Assembly (NCBI GenBank): GCA_963675935.2
Contig: CAXXPV010000008.1
Location: 1-64,000 of the forward strand
Direction of reading: 5' to 3'
Length of the DNA stretch: 64,000 bases
Source of the DNA: G963675935 sp963675935
Lineage (GTDB): Bacteria; Planctomycetota; Planctomycetia; Pirellulales; Thermoguttaceae
Part shown: positions 1-8,178 of the stretch, one piece after another
How positions within the stretch are numbered: the stretch's first letter is position 1
Layout of the letters: each line of letters begins with the position of its first letter
Program-made: the position numbers and the translations under genes
Notes under the pieces: generated by a model
Database searches by the model: none
Told to the model about the DNA's origin: nothing
Seen by the model: only the letters and a program-made list of their open reading frames with translations

Positions 1-96
1 CCGCTAAAAACAGGGAGGAATGTGCCAAAAACTGGTCTTGGTCATTAGGACGTTTTTTGTTCCACTACGGTTTTTGTGAGTACCAAGGAGTTGTTC

Positions 97-333
97 ATGA
101 AAGCCGTCTTGGAAGACATTGGTTATTCAAGCCCGCCCCACAAGTTGCTGGCGTTCTTCGAGAAGAGCCGCGATCAGTGGAAGACCAAGGCCTTGAAACG
201 CAAACAGCGCATTCGGCAATTGGAAAAACGCGTTGCCGAACTGAAAGCCAGTCGGCACAAGTGGAAAGAGAAAGCCCAGAAACAGTGTGGCAGCCCCATC
301 TCGCATGAAGACCGAAAACAAAAAAGAGCCTGA
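97..333 (+). CDS. Small basic coiled-coil protein of the insertion sequence (ORF A)
   Basis: This is a 78-residue ORF. The start at 97 is chosen because aaggag at 85-90 sits seven bases upstream; an upstream ATG at 76 has no such site. Residues from about 20 to 66 are Lys/Arg/Glu/Gln-rich with heptad-like spacing (RIRQLEKRVAEL), which predicts a coiled coil. Its 3' end overlaps the start of the next ORF by 47 bases in a different frame, the arrangement seen in IS elements with a small regulatory or DNA-binding first ORF. A run of six A at the end of ORF A (near 320-326) lies in the overlap. Function beyond that is not known to me. Confidence 0.6.
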   Translation: MKAVLEDIGYSSPPHKLLAFFEKSRDQWKTKALKRKQRIRQLEKRVAELKASRHKWKEKAQKQCGSPISHEDRKQKRA

Positions 334-1693
334 GCCTTGTCCGGCTTCCGCGAACTCCGCCACGGCGGCTCTGGAGGTAACGCCGCTGCCCGGGCACCAA
401 TTCGGCACGGGCATGATCTCGCTGTTTGCGGACTTGGTGTTGAAGGCGGCCACCAGTCAGCGCGCCGCGGCGGGCGTGCTGCAATTGGTGGGAAAATACC
501 TGACCGGCGTGGTGCGGGTGCCCTGCGCCAATGCGGGCCGTCTGTGGCTGATGCGGTTGGGACTTTTCGAACTGCTGCGGAAGAAAAAAGCCGCCCCGGA
601 TTGGGTATGGATTATGGACCACACGGTGCAGCTTGGGCCGCACAAGTGCTTGGTGATCGTCGGCGTACGGCTTTCGGCGTGGCGGCGGAAAAAGGCGCCC
701 TTGGAACACGAGGATTTGTCGCTGCTGAGACTGGTTCCCATGCGGCAGTCTACCGCCACCGCGGTGGCAGAACAACTGGAAGCGACGAGGAAGGAGATGG
801 GCGTCGTGCCTGCGGCGGTCCTCAGCGACGAAGGCGCGGAACTAAAAAGCGGCATGGCTCTGTTCCGAGCGCACTCGCCCGTGGCGCGGCGGGTGCCGCA
901 TGTCTTTGACATCAAGCACAAGGTGGCGATTCTGCTCAAACGAGAGTTGCACAACGATGCAGCGTGGCAATCCTTCGTCACCCACACCAACCGCACGAAG
1001 CTACAAACCACCTTGACGGAATTGGCGTTTCTGGTTCCGCCCAGTTTGCGAACCAAGGCACGCTATATGAATCTGGACACGTTGGTCAACTGGGGAAGCC
1101 GGGCGTTGGCCTACCTGGACGCCCCGCGAGACCTTCCCGGGCAGACGGTCGATCGCAAGAAGCTGCGGCAGAAACTGGGGTGGCTTAGCGAGTACCGTTC
1201 GGCGTTGGCTGCCTGGACCGAACTGCTGGCCGTCGCGGAACAGGCAGTCCGTTACGTCCGCAAAAAAGGGTATCATTGTCATGCGGCCAAGGAATTGAAA
1301 AGTCGCTTGCTTCTCCTGGCGCGCACGCCGAGCGGTCTTCGCCTGCAAGCGGGGATTGTGCAGTTTGTCAAGGAACAATCTCGATGGGTCAAAAAAGGGC
1401 GGCATCTGTTGGGCAGCAGTGAGGTTTTGGAGTCGCTCTTGGGCAAATACAAGCGTATTCAAGGAACGCACAGTAAGGGAGGCATGACCGGATCACTGCT
1501 GAACATTGGAGCTGCGGTTACGCACAAAACCTCGGACACCCTACAACAAGCATTTGCCACCGTGCCGGTTGCCGCGGTGGGGAAGTGGATCCGAGAAAAC
1601 CTCGGCTTAACGATCCCTGTTCAGCAGGCCATCGCCTTTCAAGGGAACAAAAACTGTCCGAACAACAAAACATTCCTTACACCAAGTTTTTAG
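287..1693 (+). CDS. Transposase-like protein of the insertion sequence (ORF B)
   Basis: The ORF encodes 468 residues and ends inside the right terminal repeat. The central part has features of a DDE-type catalytic domain: WIMDHTVQLG near residue 110 with an Asp at the end of a beta strand, then LSDEGAELK near residue 180 with a second Asp, followed by a long basic helical region. The C-terminal part contains KGGMTGSLL and a Trp-rich tail. The start at 287 overlaps ORF A; 305 is an alternative ATG. Expression may depend on coupling to ORF A or on frameshifting in the overlap. The family assignment is by pattern only; I do not recognise the exact IS group. Confidence 0.6.
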   Translation: MAAPSRMKTENKKEPEPCPASANSATAALEVTPLPGHQFGTGMISLFADLVLKAATSQRAAAGVLQLVGKYLTGVVRVPCANAGRLWLMRLGLFELLRKKKAAPDWVWIMDHTVQLGPHKCLVIVGVRLSAWRRKKAPLEHEDLSLLRLVPMRQSTATAVAEQLEATRKEMGVVPAAVLSDEGAELKSGMALFRAHSPVARRVPHVFDIKHKVAILLKRELHNDAAWQSFVTHTNRTKLQTTLTELAFLVPPSLRTKARYMNLDTLVNWGSRALAYLDAPRDLPGQTVDRKKLRQKLGWLSEYRSALAAWTELLAVAEQAVRYVRKKGYHCHAAKELKSRLLLLARTPSGLRLQAGIVQFVKEQSRWVKKGRHLLGSSEVLESLLGKYKRIQGTHSKGGMTGSLLNIGAAVTHKTSDTLQQAFATVPVAAVGKWIRENLGLTIPVQQAIAFQGNKNCPNNKTFLTPSF

Positions 1694-1743
1694 CGGCCCA
1701 CACGGAGTGTGCCTGCTACTTTTCAGACCATGGTGAAACATCG

Positions 1744-3291
1744 ATGACACAACCTTCCCTAACGGCCGTCGGCATTGATCTTGGCACCACGTTTTCGGTG
1801 TTGGCGCGGATCGACGACCACGGCCGGCCGACGACCGTGGTCAACGCCGAGGGCGAACTGCTCACGCCGAGCGACGTGCTGTTCGACGGCGACGACGTGG
1901 TGGTGGGCCGCGAGGCGCTCAAGGCCGTGGCGACCGAATCCAACCGCGTGGCCGAATGCTCGAAACGCGACGTCGGCAGCCACGTTTATCACAAAACGAT
2001 CGACGGACGGCAGTATCCGCCCGAGGTGATCGAGGCGTACATCCTCAACAAAATGCACGCCGACGCCGAGCGGCAGATCGGGCCGTTCGACAAGGTGGTC
2101 ATCACCGTTCCGGCCTATTTCGACGAGGTCCGCCGCAAGGCCACGCAGGATTCCGGCTACATGGCCGGCTTCGAGGTGCTCGACATCATCAACGAGCCGA
2201 CGGCCGCGGCCGTGGCCTTCGGATTTCAACAGGGCTATTTGGACGAACGCGGCAGCAGCCTCGCCCCGCAAAACATTCTGGTCTACGATCTCGGCGGCGG
2301 AACATTCGACGTGACGGTCATGCAAATTCGCGGCACCGAGTTCACCGCCCTGGCCACCGACGGCGACGTGCGCCTCGGCGGCTACGATTGGGACCAGCGG
2401 CTGGTCGATCTCGTGGCCGAGAGTTTTATTCGGCAACATCGGACCGACCCGCGCGAGGATTCAACTTCGGCAGGCAAGCTGTGGCGTGAATGCGAGGAGG
2501 CCAAGCGGACGCTGTCGGCCCGGCAGAAGGCCGCGGTGCTCTGCGACCACCGGGGCGTTTCGACGCGAATCGAAATCACCCGAAAGCAGTTCGAGGAGGC
2601 CACGCAAGACCTTTTGGACCGCACGCGGTTCACCACGACGCAAGCCCTGCACGCGGCGGGGCTCGATTGGGACGATCTCGCTCGCGTTCTGTTGGTGGGC
2701 GGCTCGACCCGAATGCCCATGGTCCGCGACATGCTGCGCGGGCTTTCCGGCCGTGAGCCGGATGACTCGGTGGCGGCCGACGAGGCGGTGGCCCACGGCG
2801 CCGCGCTGCACGCCGCGCTGCTGATTGCCAAAAGCGAAGGACGCCCAGCGGCCTTCAAGATCCGAAACGTCAATTCGCACAGTCTCGGCGTGGTGGGCAT
2901 CGACCCGCTGACCCAGCGCCGACGCAACGGCATTCTGATTCCCCGCAACACCCAGTTGCCCGTCACCGGCAAGCGGACGTTCAAGACGAAGAAGGCCGGT
3001 CAGCATTCGATCCGCGTCGACGTGGTCGAGGGCGAGAGTCCGTCGTCCGACGATTGCACGCCGATCGGCCGCTGTTCGGTTCGCCACTTGCCGCCGAATT
3101 TGCCGGTGCATACTCCGGTGGAAGTGCTGTTTCATTACGAAGCGAACGGCCGACTGAAGGTCCACGTGACGGTTCCCGGCGCCAACCGGCACATCGCCAC
3201 GGAGATTGTCCGCGAGAACAGTTTGAGCCGGGAGCATCTCGACGCCTGGCGGCTGCGGATTTGCGGGCTGCCGCCGGCGGAGTATCGGTGA
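1744..3291 (+). CDS. Hsp70-family chaperone without the helical lid
   Basis: A 515-residue protein with the Hsp70 nucleotide-binding fold: IDLGTTFS at residues 10-17 (phosphate 1), EPTAAAVAFG, YDLGGGTFDVTV (phosphate 2) and VLLVGGSTRMPMV (adenosine site). About 130 residues follow that fit the beta-sandwich substrate-binding domain. The protein then stops, where E. coli DnaK continues for another roughly 120 residues of helical lid. It is therefore probably a specialised Hsp70 rather than the housekeeping DnaK; no dnaJ or grpE is nearby. The start at 1744 (MTQPSLTAVGID) is chosen because the longer frame reads back into the insertion sequence. Cytoplasmic. Confidence 0.85.
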   Translation: MTQPSLTAVGIDLGTTFSVLARIDDHGRPTTVVNAEGELLTPSDVLFDGDDVVVGREALKAVATESNRVAECSKRDVGSHVYHKTIDGRQYPPEVIEAYILNKMHADAERQIGPFDKVVITVPAYFDEVRRKATQDSGYMAGFEVLDIINEPTAAAVAFGFQQGYLDERGSSLAPQNILVYDLGGGTFDVTVMQIRGTEFTALATDGDVRLGGYDWDQRLVDLVAESFIRQHRTDPREDSTSAGKLWRECEEAKRTLSARQKAAVLCDHRGVSTRIEITRKQFEEATQDLLDRTRFTTTQALHAAGLDWDDLARVLLVGGSTRMPMVRDMLRGLSGREPDDSVAADEAVAHGAALHAALLIAKSEGRPAAFKIRNVNSHSLGVVGIDPLTQRRRNGILIPRNTQLPVTGKRTFKTKKAGQHSIRVDVVEGESPSSDDCTPIGRCSVRHLPPNLPVHTPVEVLFHYEANGRLKVHVTVPGANRHIATEIVRENSLSREHLDAWRLRICGLPPAEYR

Positions 3292-3307
3292 GGGGAGGGA
3301 TCGGGGA

Positions 3308-3334
3308 TTGGGAAACCGCTTGCGGTTTCGCAGT
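3308..3334. repeat. Short palindrome, GAAACCGCTTGCGGTTTCGC type
   Basis: The segment gaaaccgcttgcggtttcgc forms a tight hairpin (accgc/gcggt arms) just downstream of the Hsp70 stop. Close relatives occur at about 17185-17239 (two tandem variants), 20511-20542 and 50590-50615, nearly always right after a gene end. They may act as terminators or mRNA-stabilising hairpins, or may simply be dispersed repeats; no U-run follows consistently. Confidence 0.5.
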
Positions 3335-3433
3335 GCCCAACGATCCCTAGCCCCTACTCCCTAGCCCCTAATTGTGCTATCCTAATCCCATTCCGTTGCC
3401 AGCAGACAATCCCCCAAAAAAGGAGCCGTTTTC

Positions 3434-4036
3434 ATGGGACCAGCATTGATTGCTCTCGTCGCACTCGTAGCCGTGGCGCTCATCCTGGTGATGGTGCTCA
3501 TCGGCATGTACAACCGCTTGGTCGCCTTGCGAAACCGCTACAAAAACGCCTTTTCGCAAATCGACGTTCAACTGAAACGCCGCTACGATCTGATTCCGAA
3601 CTTGGTCGAAGTGGCGAAGGGCTACATCAAGCATGAGCGGGAGACGCTCGAAGCGGTGATCGCCGCGCGGAACGCCGCCTACAACGCCGGTCAGCAAGCG
3701 GCTCGAACGCCCGGCGACGCGGCGGCCATGACCGCGCTAGGCGGCGCCGAAGGGCAGCTCACCGGCGCCCTGGGCCGGTTGTTCGCCGTGGCCGAGGCCT
3801 ATCCCGATCTGAAGGCCAACCAGAACATGCTCGCCCTGCAAGAGGAGCTATCGTCGACCGAGAACAAGATCGCGTTCGCCCGACAGGCGTACAACGACTC
3901 GGTGATGACCTACAACACGCAGCGGGAAGTGTTTCCCACGTCGATCATCGCCGGGATGTTCAATTTCCAAGAGGCGAGCCTGTTCGAGGTCGAGCAAGCG
4001 GCCCAGCGGGAAGCGCCGAAGGTTTCGTTTACGTAG
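3434..4036 (+). CDS. lemA: LemA family membrane protein
   Basis: A 200-residue protein with an N-terminal membrane helix (residues 3-25), then the LemA signature region YNRLVALRNRYKNAFSQIDVQLKRRYDLIPNLVEV and the long antiparallel helices typical of the family, ending in EVFPTSIIAGMFNFQEASLF. The length matches the family. An aaaggag site lies about 9 bases before the ATG. LemA proteins are membrane-anchored with unclear biochemical role and are often encoded next to an HtpX-like M48 protease. Here such a protease gene exists 1.9 kb downstream, separated by an ATPase/DUF4276 pair. Confidence 0.93.
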   Translation: MGPALIALVALVAVALILVMVLIGMYNRLVALRNRYKNAFSQIDVQLKRRYDLIPNLVEVAKGYIKHERETLEAVIAARNAAYNAGQQAARTPGDAAAMTALGGAEGQLTGALGRLFAVAEAYPDLKANQNMLALQEELSSTENKIAFARQAYNDSVMTYNTQREVFPTSIIAGMFNFQEASLFEVEQAAQREAPKVSFT

Positions 4037-4144
4037 AACGGAATTTATTCCGTTCATTGGTTATGGCGGGCTTGCCGATGGCGAGAATCGTTCATGCGAT
4101 TCAGCAGTCGCGACGGGTTCGCCGCCATATGAGGAATTTCGATC

Positions 4145-5257
4145 ATGGGACGACCTATCGACGCCATCACGATCCAGGGATTCAAGTCGATCCAATTGCT
4201 TGAAGACTTTCCGTTGGGGAAAATCAATGTTTTGATTGGAGCAAACGGCTCGGGAAAGAGCAATTTTGTTGGTTTTTTCTCGCTTCTTCGGGAAATGGTC
4301 GAAGGGCGGCTCGAAATGGCCGTCAACAAAGCCGGCGGGGCCGACAGACTTCTGTTCTTGGGACCGAAGATTACTTCAAAGATTATTGCTGAATTGAAAT
4401 TCGGCGAGAACGGTTATGGGTTTTGGTTGGAACCGACTGCTGATAACCGATTGATCTTCGGCGATGAGCGGATACAGTATTTATCCAGTTTTCGGGGGCG
4501 GACAGATAGCTTGGACAGATCTATTGGCAAGGGACATACGGAATCCAAACTCAAAGGCCACTCTGGCTATAATGCCGATGTTGCTGAGTATGTTTACGGT
4601 GTTGTTTCGAGTTGGGTTGTCTATCACTTTCACGACACGAGCGACACGGCCGCCATGCGGCGAACCGGCTCGGTGCGCGATAATGAACAATTGCGGCCCC
4701 GCGGCGAAAATCTGGCAGCCTTCTTGTTCCGTCTCCGCGAGGAAAAGAAGGATACCTATGATTTGATTCTCGATACCGTCCGCTTGGCAACGCCATTCTT
4801 TCACGATTTCAAGCTGCGTCCAAAAAAAAGCAACGGCGATGAACTCATTGAACTGGAGTGGGAACAAAAGGACAGCGATTATCCCTTCCACGCCAGCCAG
4901 TTGTCGGACGGCACGTTGCGATTCATCGCCTTGGCCACGGCCCTGCTCCAACCGAATCCACCGGCGACCATGTTGATCGACGAGCCGGAATTGGGCCTGC
5001 ATCCCCAGGCATTGGACATTTTGGCCAACCTCATCTTGCAGGCCCAAAACCGAACCCAATTGATCGTGTCCACGCAGTCGGCCCCGATGTTGAACGCCTT
5101 CGAGCCGGAACAGATCGTCGTCATCGACCGCGTGGAAGGAGAATCTCAATTCCGGCGGCTGAAGGCGGACGACTTGCGGGAATGGCTCGTGCAAGACTAC
5201 ACCCTGGCCGATCTGTGGCAAAAAAACGTCTACGGCGGGGGAATCTCGCATGATTAG
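4145..5257 (+). CDS. AAA family ATPase (RecF/OLD-like), partner of DUF4276 protein
   Basis: A 370-residue SMC/OLD-type ATPase. Walker A is GANGSGKS at residues 32-39 after the typical IQGFKSI strand; the signature-like region SQLSDGTLRFIALATALL precedes Walker B LIDEPELGLHP (Asp279, Glu280); a switch region QLIVSTQSAPMLNAF follows. This is the AAA_21/AAA_15 architecture. The gene overlaps the next one by 8 bases, so the two are translationally coupled. ATPases of this sort paired with a TOPRIM-like or DUF4276 partner occur in defence islands and resemble OLD, PARIS and Gabija logic, but no activity can be read from the sequence. It separates lemA from the M48 gene. Confidence 0.85.
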   Translation: MGRPIDAITIQGFKSIQLLEDFPLGKINVLIGANGSGKSNFVGFFSLLREMVEGRLEMAVNKAGGADRLLFLGPKITSKIIAELKFGENGYGFWLEPTADNRLIFGDERIQYLSSFRGRTDSLDRSIGKGHTESKLKGHSGYNADVAEYVYGVVSSWVVYHFHDTSDTAAMRRTGSVRDNEQLRPRGENLAAFLFRLREEKKDTYDLILDTVRLATPFFHDFKLRPKKSNGDELIELEWEQKDSDYPFHASQLSDGTLRFIALATALLQPNPPATMLIDEPELGLHPQALDILANLILQAQNRTQLIVSTQSAPMLNAFEPEQIVVIDRVEGESQFRRLKADDLREWLVQDYTLADLWQKNVYGGGISHD

Positions 5258-5927
5258 GGCAATCGCCGTCGTCGAAGGCCAGACCGAGCAAGGGTTTGTG
5301 TGCGACATTTTGGCGCCGTTCCTTGCCTCCCAAAACGTCTACCTGACCGCGCGGCTCGTCGGAAAACCCGGCCACAAGGGCGGCGACTGCCGATATGAGC
5401 GGGCCAAACGGGACATCCTCCTGCTGTTGCGGCAGGAAACCGATACCGTTGTCACCACCATGTTTGACTTCTACGCCCTGCCGGATTCCTGGCCGGGCCG
5501 AACAGCAGCCGCAACGGCTCCACCGGCTCAAAAAGCAGACATGATTGAAACAGCCGTCAAGAAAGATATTTTGACCGAGCTTGGAGATTCTTTCGACGAA
5601 AACCGTTTCCATCCCTACGTCCAAATGCACGAGTTCGAGGCGTTGCTTTTCTCGAAACCCGCCACGGTTTGCACGGTCTTGCGGTCGTCCAAATCCGAGA
5701 GAGAAATGCAATCCATTCGAGACTCGTTCCATAACCCCGAAGAAATCAACGACAATTCCGAGACCGCGCCGTCAAAACGGCTGCTGCGACTGTTCGCCGA
5801 CTACAAAAAGCGGATTCATGGCGCAATTGCGGCGAAACGAATCGGAATCGAAGCGATGCGAGAGGCGTGCCCGCATTTTGCCGACTGGGTGAAAACGCTG
5901 GAATCGCTAGAGCCTCGCGGGGTGTGA
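5250..5927 (+). CDS. DUF4276 family protein, TOPRIM-like partner of the upstream ATPase
   Basis: A 225-residue protein beginning MIRAIAVVEGQTEQGF, the DUF4276 opening motif. Glu9 in VEGQTE lies at the end of the first strand, where TOPRIM folds carry their catalytic Glu. MFDFYALP (Asp73) follows a hydrophobic strand, and HPYVQMHEFEALLFS near residue 120 is another family hallmark. It overlaps the ATPase gene by 8 bases. By analogy with OLD-type nucleases and RloB/AriB partners it may be the effector of an ATPase-controlled system; that role is inferred. The GC is a little lower than in the flanking lemA and M48 genes. Confidence 0.8.
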   Translation: MIRAIAVVEGQTEQGFVCDILAPFLASQNVYLTARLVGKPGHKGGDCRYERAKRDILLLLRQETDTVVTTMFDFYALPDSWPGRTAAATAPPAQKADMIETAVKKDILTELGDSFDENRFHPYVQMHEFEALLFSKPATVCTVLRSSKSEREMQSIRDSFHNPEEINDNSETAPSKRLLRLFADYKKRIHGAIAAKRIGIEAMREACPHFADWVKTLESLEPRGV

Positions 5928-5961
5928 CAAGAGAAGAGCAATCGCAAAGGCAAAACCGAAA

Positions 5962-8013
5962 ATGGCAACCGACTTCTTCGACCGGCAGGATTACGCTCGC
6001 CGCCAAACCCGGCGGCTCGTCGTGCTGTTCGGACTGGCCGTCGCGGCCATCATCGTGGCCATCTATCTGCTGCTGGCCGTCGCGACCAGCGGCGTCGTGT
6101 CGCCCACCGCAGTTCGCCGAAACATGGTGGAACGCTACCCGGCCTTCACCGGTTCGACTCCGGCCGAATCGCCCTACGGCGTTTCCACAGTCTCGACGCC
6201 TCGCCCACGCTCGCTCTGGCGGCCCGATCTGTTCCTGGCCGTCGCCGTCGGAACGCTCGTCGTCGTCAGTCTGGGCAGCCTCTACAAAATCTCGGAGCTT
6301 TCGGCCGGGGGCGAAGCCGTCGCCCTGATGCTCGGCGGAAGGGCCGTCGATCCGCAAACCATCGACCTCGCCGAACGGCGGCTCCTGAACGTGGTCGAGG
6401 AAATGGCCCTGGCCTCCGGTGTGCCCGTGCCGCCGGTGTTTGTATTGGACAACGAGCCGTCGATCAACGCCTTCGCGGCGGGCCATCAGCCGGGCGACGC
6501 GGTCGTGGCCGTCTCGGCCGGGGCACTCAAGTATCTCTCGCGCGAGGAGTTGCAGGGCGTGATGGGCCATGAGTTCAGTCACGTTCTCAATGGCGACATG
6601 CGGCTCAATCTGCGGTTGATCGGACTGGTCAACGGGATTCTCGTCCTCGCGATTCTCGGCTACTACATCCTCCGCTCGGCGCCCTACATGTCGTCCGGCC
6701 GTTCGCAAAAAGACAGCGGCGGCGGCGCGATGGCCATTTTTGTGCTCGGGCTGGCCCTGGTCGTGCTGGGCTACCTCGGCGTTTTCTTCGGCCATCTGAT
6801 CAAAGCCGCCATCAGCCGGCAACGCGAGTTTCTGGCCGACGCCTCGGCCGTTCAATTCACTCGCAATCCGGGCGGAATCGCCGGCGCGCTGAAGAAGATC
6901 GGCGGACTGTCCGATGGTTCGCGCATCCGCGACGCCCACGCCGAGGAATGCAGCCACATGTTCTTCGGCGACGCCTTCGCCAGCTCGTTTTTTAATCTCT
7001 TCGCCACGCATCCGCCGCTGGCCGAACGGATCAAGGCGCTCGAGCCGGATTTCGACGGCCGTTTTCCCGAGGCTCGGCCTGTCTCGGCCGCGGACGACAC
7101 CCGGACGGAATCGCGACGCGCCCGTGGCGATGCGCCCGGCTTGGCCGGTAGTGTTTTGGCCGGCAGTGTTTTGGCCGGATTGGCCGAAGACGCCGCGGCT
7201 GGCGTCCAAGAAATTCCGGAAACCGAGAGTTTGCAAAACGTCGATCGGCTGCTGCAAAGCATTCCGGCGACGCTGCTTGCCGCGGCGCGCGAGCCGTTCG
7301 CCGCCCAGGCGGTCGTCTTCTCGCTGTTGTTGAGCCGCGACGATGAATCGACCCGCACCGTGCAATTGCACTTGTTGGAAAATCAGATCGAGTCGCCGCT
7401 GTTCGCCGAGACGCGGCAATTGGCCACCGCAGCCGCGTCGTTGCCGGCCGAAGCTCGGCTGCCACTGGTCAGCTTGACCGTGCCGGCGCTCAAGCGAGCG
7501 TCGCCCGAGCAATACGCGCGATTCCGTCGGACGGTCGATTCGCTGGTCACGGCCGATGGAAAAATCGACCTGTTTGAATACTGCCTCCGCACGGTGTTGT
7601 TCAGTTATCTGGACGTTCACTTCGGGCTGAAGAAGCCGGCGGCGGTTCGATACCGGAGCATGACGGCGGTCGGCCAGCCGATGACGGTGGTCCTCTCGAT
7701 GTTGGCTCATCTTGGCCACGAGCGGCCGGAAGACGCCGATCGAGCTTTTTCGGTCGCGGTGCAGAGTCATTCGTGGCTTGGCCGAGCCGTGTTGCTTCCG
7801 CGCGAGCAATGCACGTTTCGCGATTTCGACGCCGCGTTGCTTGTCTTGAGCGAGTCGAGTCCGCCGGTGAAGCGCGAGGCGCTTGCCGCCGCGTCGGCCT
7901 GCATCGCCGCCGACAAGCGAGTGACGTTGGAGGAAGGCGAGCTATTGCGGGCGGTTGCGGCGGTGTTGGGCTGTCCCGTGCCGCTGGTCGCGACGGAAGA
8001 ACGACTTTCATAG
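5962..8013 (+). CDS. M48 family zinc metalloprotease (HtpX-like) with long C-terminal extension
   Basis: A 683-residue membrane protease. Two hydrophobic segments lie near residues 20-45 and 92-112, two more in the 215-280 stretch. The zinc site is HEFSH at residues 203-207 with third ligand Glu289 in REFLADASAV. The HtpX-like domain ends near residue 370. The remaining 310 residues include a segment VTADGKIDLFEYCLRTVL and a second AADKRVTLEEGELLRAVA, both like the acidic-loop repeats of TerB-type domains. The usual HtpX is about 290 residues, so the extension more than doubles it. Likely role: membrane protein quality control together with LemA. Confidence 0.88.
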   Translation: MATDFFDRQDYARRQTRRLVVLFGLAVAAIIVAIYLLLAVATSGVVSPTAVRRNMVERYPAFTGSTPAESPYGVSTVSTPRPRSLWRPDLFLAVAVGTLVVVSLGSLYKISELSAGGEAVALMLGGRAVDPQTIDLAERRLLNVVEEMALASGVPVPPVFVLDNEPSINAFAAGHQPGDAVVAVSAGALKYLSREELQGVMGHEFSHVLNGDMRLNLRLIGLVNGILVLAILGYYILRSAPYMSSGRSQKDSGGGAMAIFVLGLALVVLGYLGVFFGHLIKAAISRQREFLADASAVQFTRNPGGIAGALKKIGGLSDGSRIRDAHAEECSHMFFGDAFASSFFNLFATHPPLAERIKALEPDFDGRFPEARPVSAADDTRTESRRARGDAPGLAGSVLAGSVLAGLAEDAAAGVQEIPETESLQNVDRLLQSIPATLLAAAREPFAAQAVVFSLLLSRDDESTRTVQLHLLENQIESPLFAETRQLATAAASLPAEARLPLVSLTVPALKRASPEQYARFRRTVDSLVTADGKIDLFEYCLRTVLFSYLDVHFGLKKPAAVRYRSMTAVGQPMTVVLSMLAHLGHERPEDADRAFSVAVQSHSWLGRAVLLPREQCTFRDFDAALLVLSESSPPVKREALAAASACIAADKRVTLEEGELLRAVAAVLGCPVPLVATEERLS

Positions 8014-8072
8014 AACGGAATTCATTCCGTTCCGTCGTCCTTTCCGGGCAAACGGAATGAATTCCGTTCTAC
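8011..8072. repeat. Palindrome of the AACGGAATGAATTCCGTT type
   Basis: The arms tagaacggaattcattccgtt and aacggaatgaattccgttcta face each other across about 20 bases, and each arm is itself nearly palindromic. A single degenerate arm (aacggaatttattccgtt) also follows lemA at 4037-4054. It lies directly after the M48 stop and could terminate transcription, but its symmetry and recurrence suggest a dispersed element. Confidence 0.6.
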
Positions 8073-8178
8073 GGTTCTCACGCCGGCTTTTGTTGGTCAA
8101 CGAATCCTCGCGACGAATAGGATTGGAGTGCAAGACGCTCTTCACCGGGAAATGGAGCATCGGGAAAAGGAGCATCGC

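Larger units (their letters stand above)
1..1696 (+). mobile_element. Insertion sequence with two overlapping ORFs
   Basis: The two ends match as an inverted repeat: ccgctaaaaac at 1-11 and its exact reverse complement at 1686-1696. Further in, aggaatgt at 16-23 is matched by acattcct at 1670-1677. Between them lie a small coiled-coil ORF and a transposase-like ORF that fill the element. The left end may continue beyond the window, so a target duplication cannot be judged. Just outside the right end is a piece of a dispersed palindrome (cacggagtgtgcctgctac) whose full copy lies near 40.3 kb, so the element probably landed in such a repeat. I cannot name the IS family. Confidence 0.75.

Noticed and set aside
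300..333. Programmed -1 frameshift at the A-rich stretch in the ORF A/B overlap
   Set aside because: ORF B lies in the +1 frame relative to ORF A, so a classical -1 slip on A6G does not join them. Transcriptional slippage remains possible but cannot be shown here.
95..775. Long minus-strand ORF opposite the transposase genes
   Set aside because: Antisense to two better-supported ORFs; its translation is Arg/Gln/His-rich with no recognisable domain, as expected for a shadow frame in GC-rich DNA.
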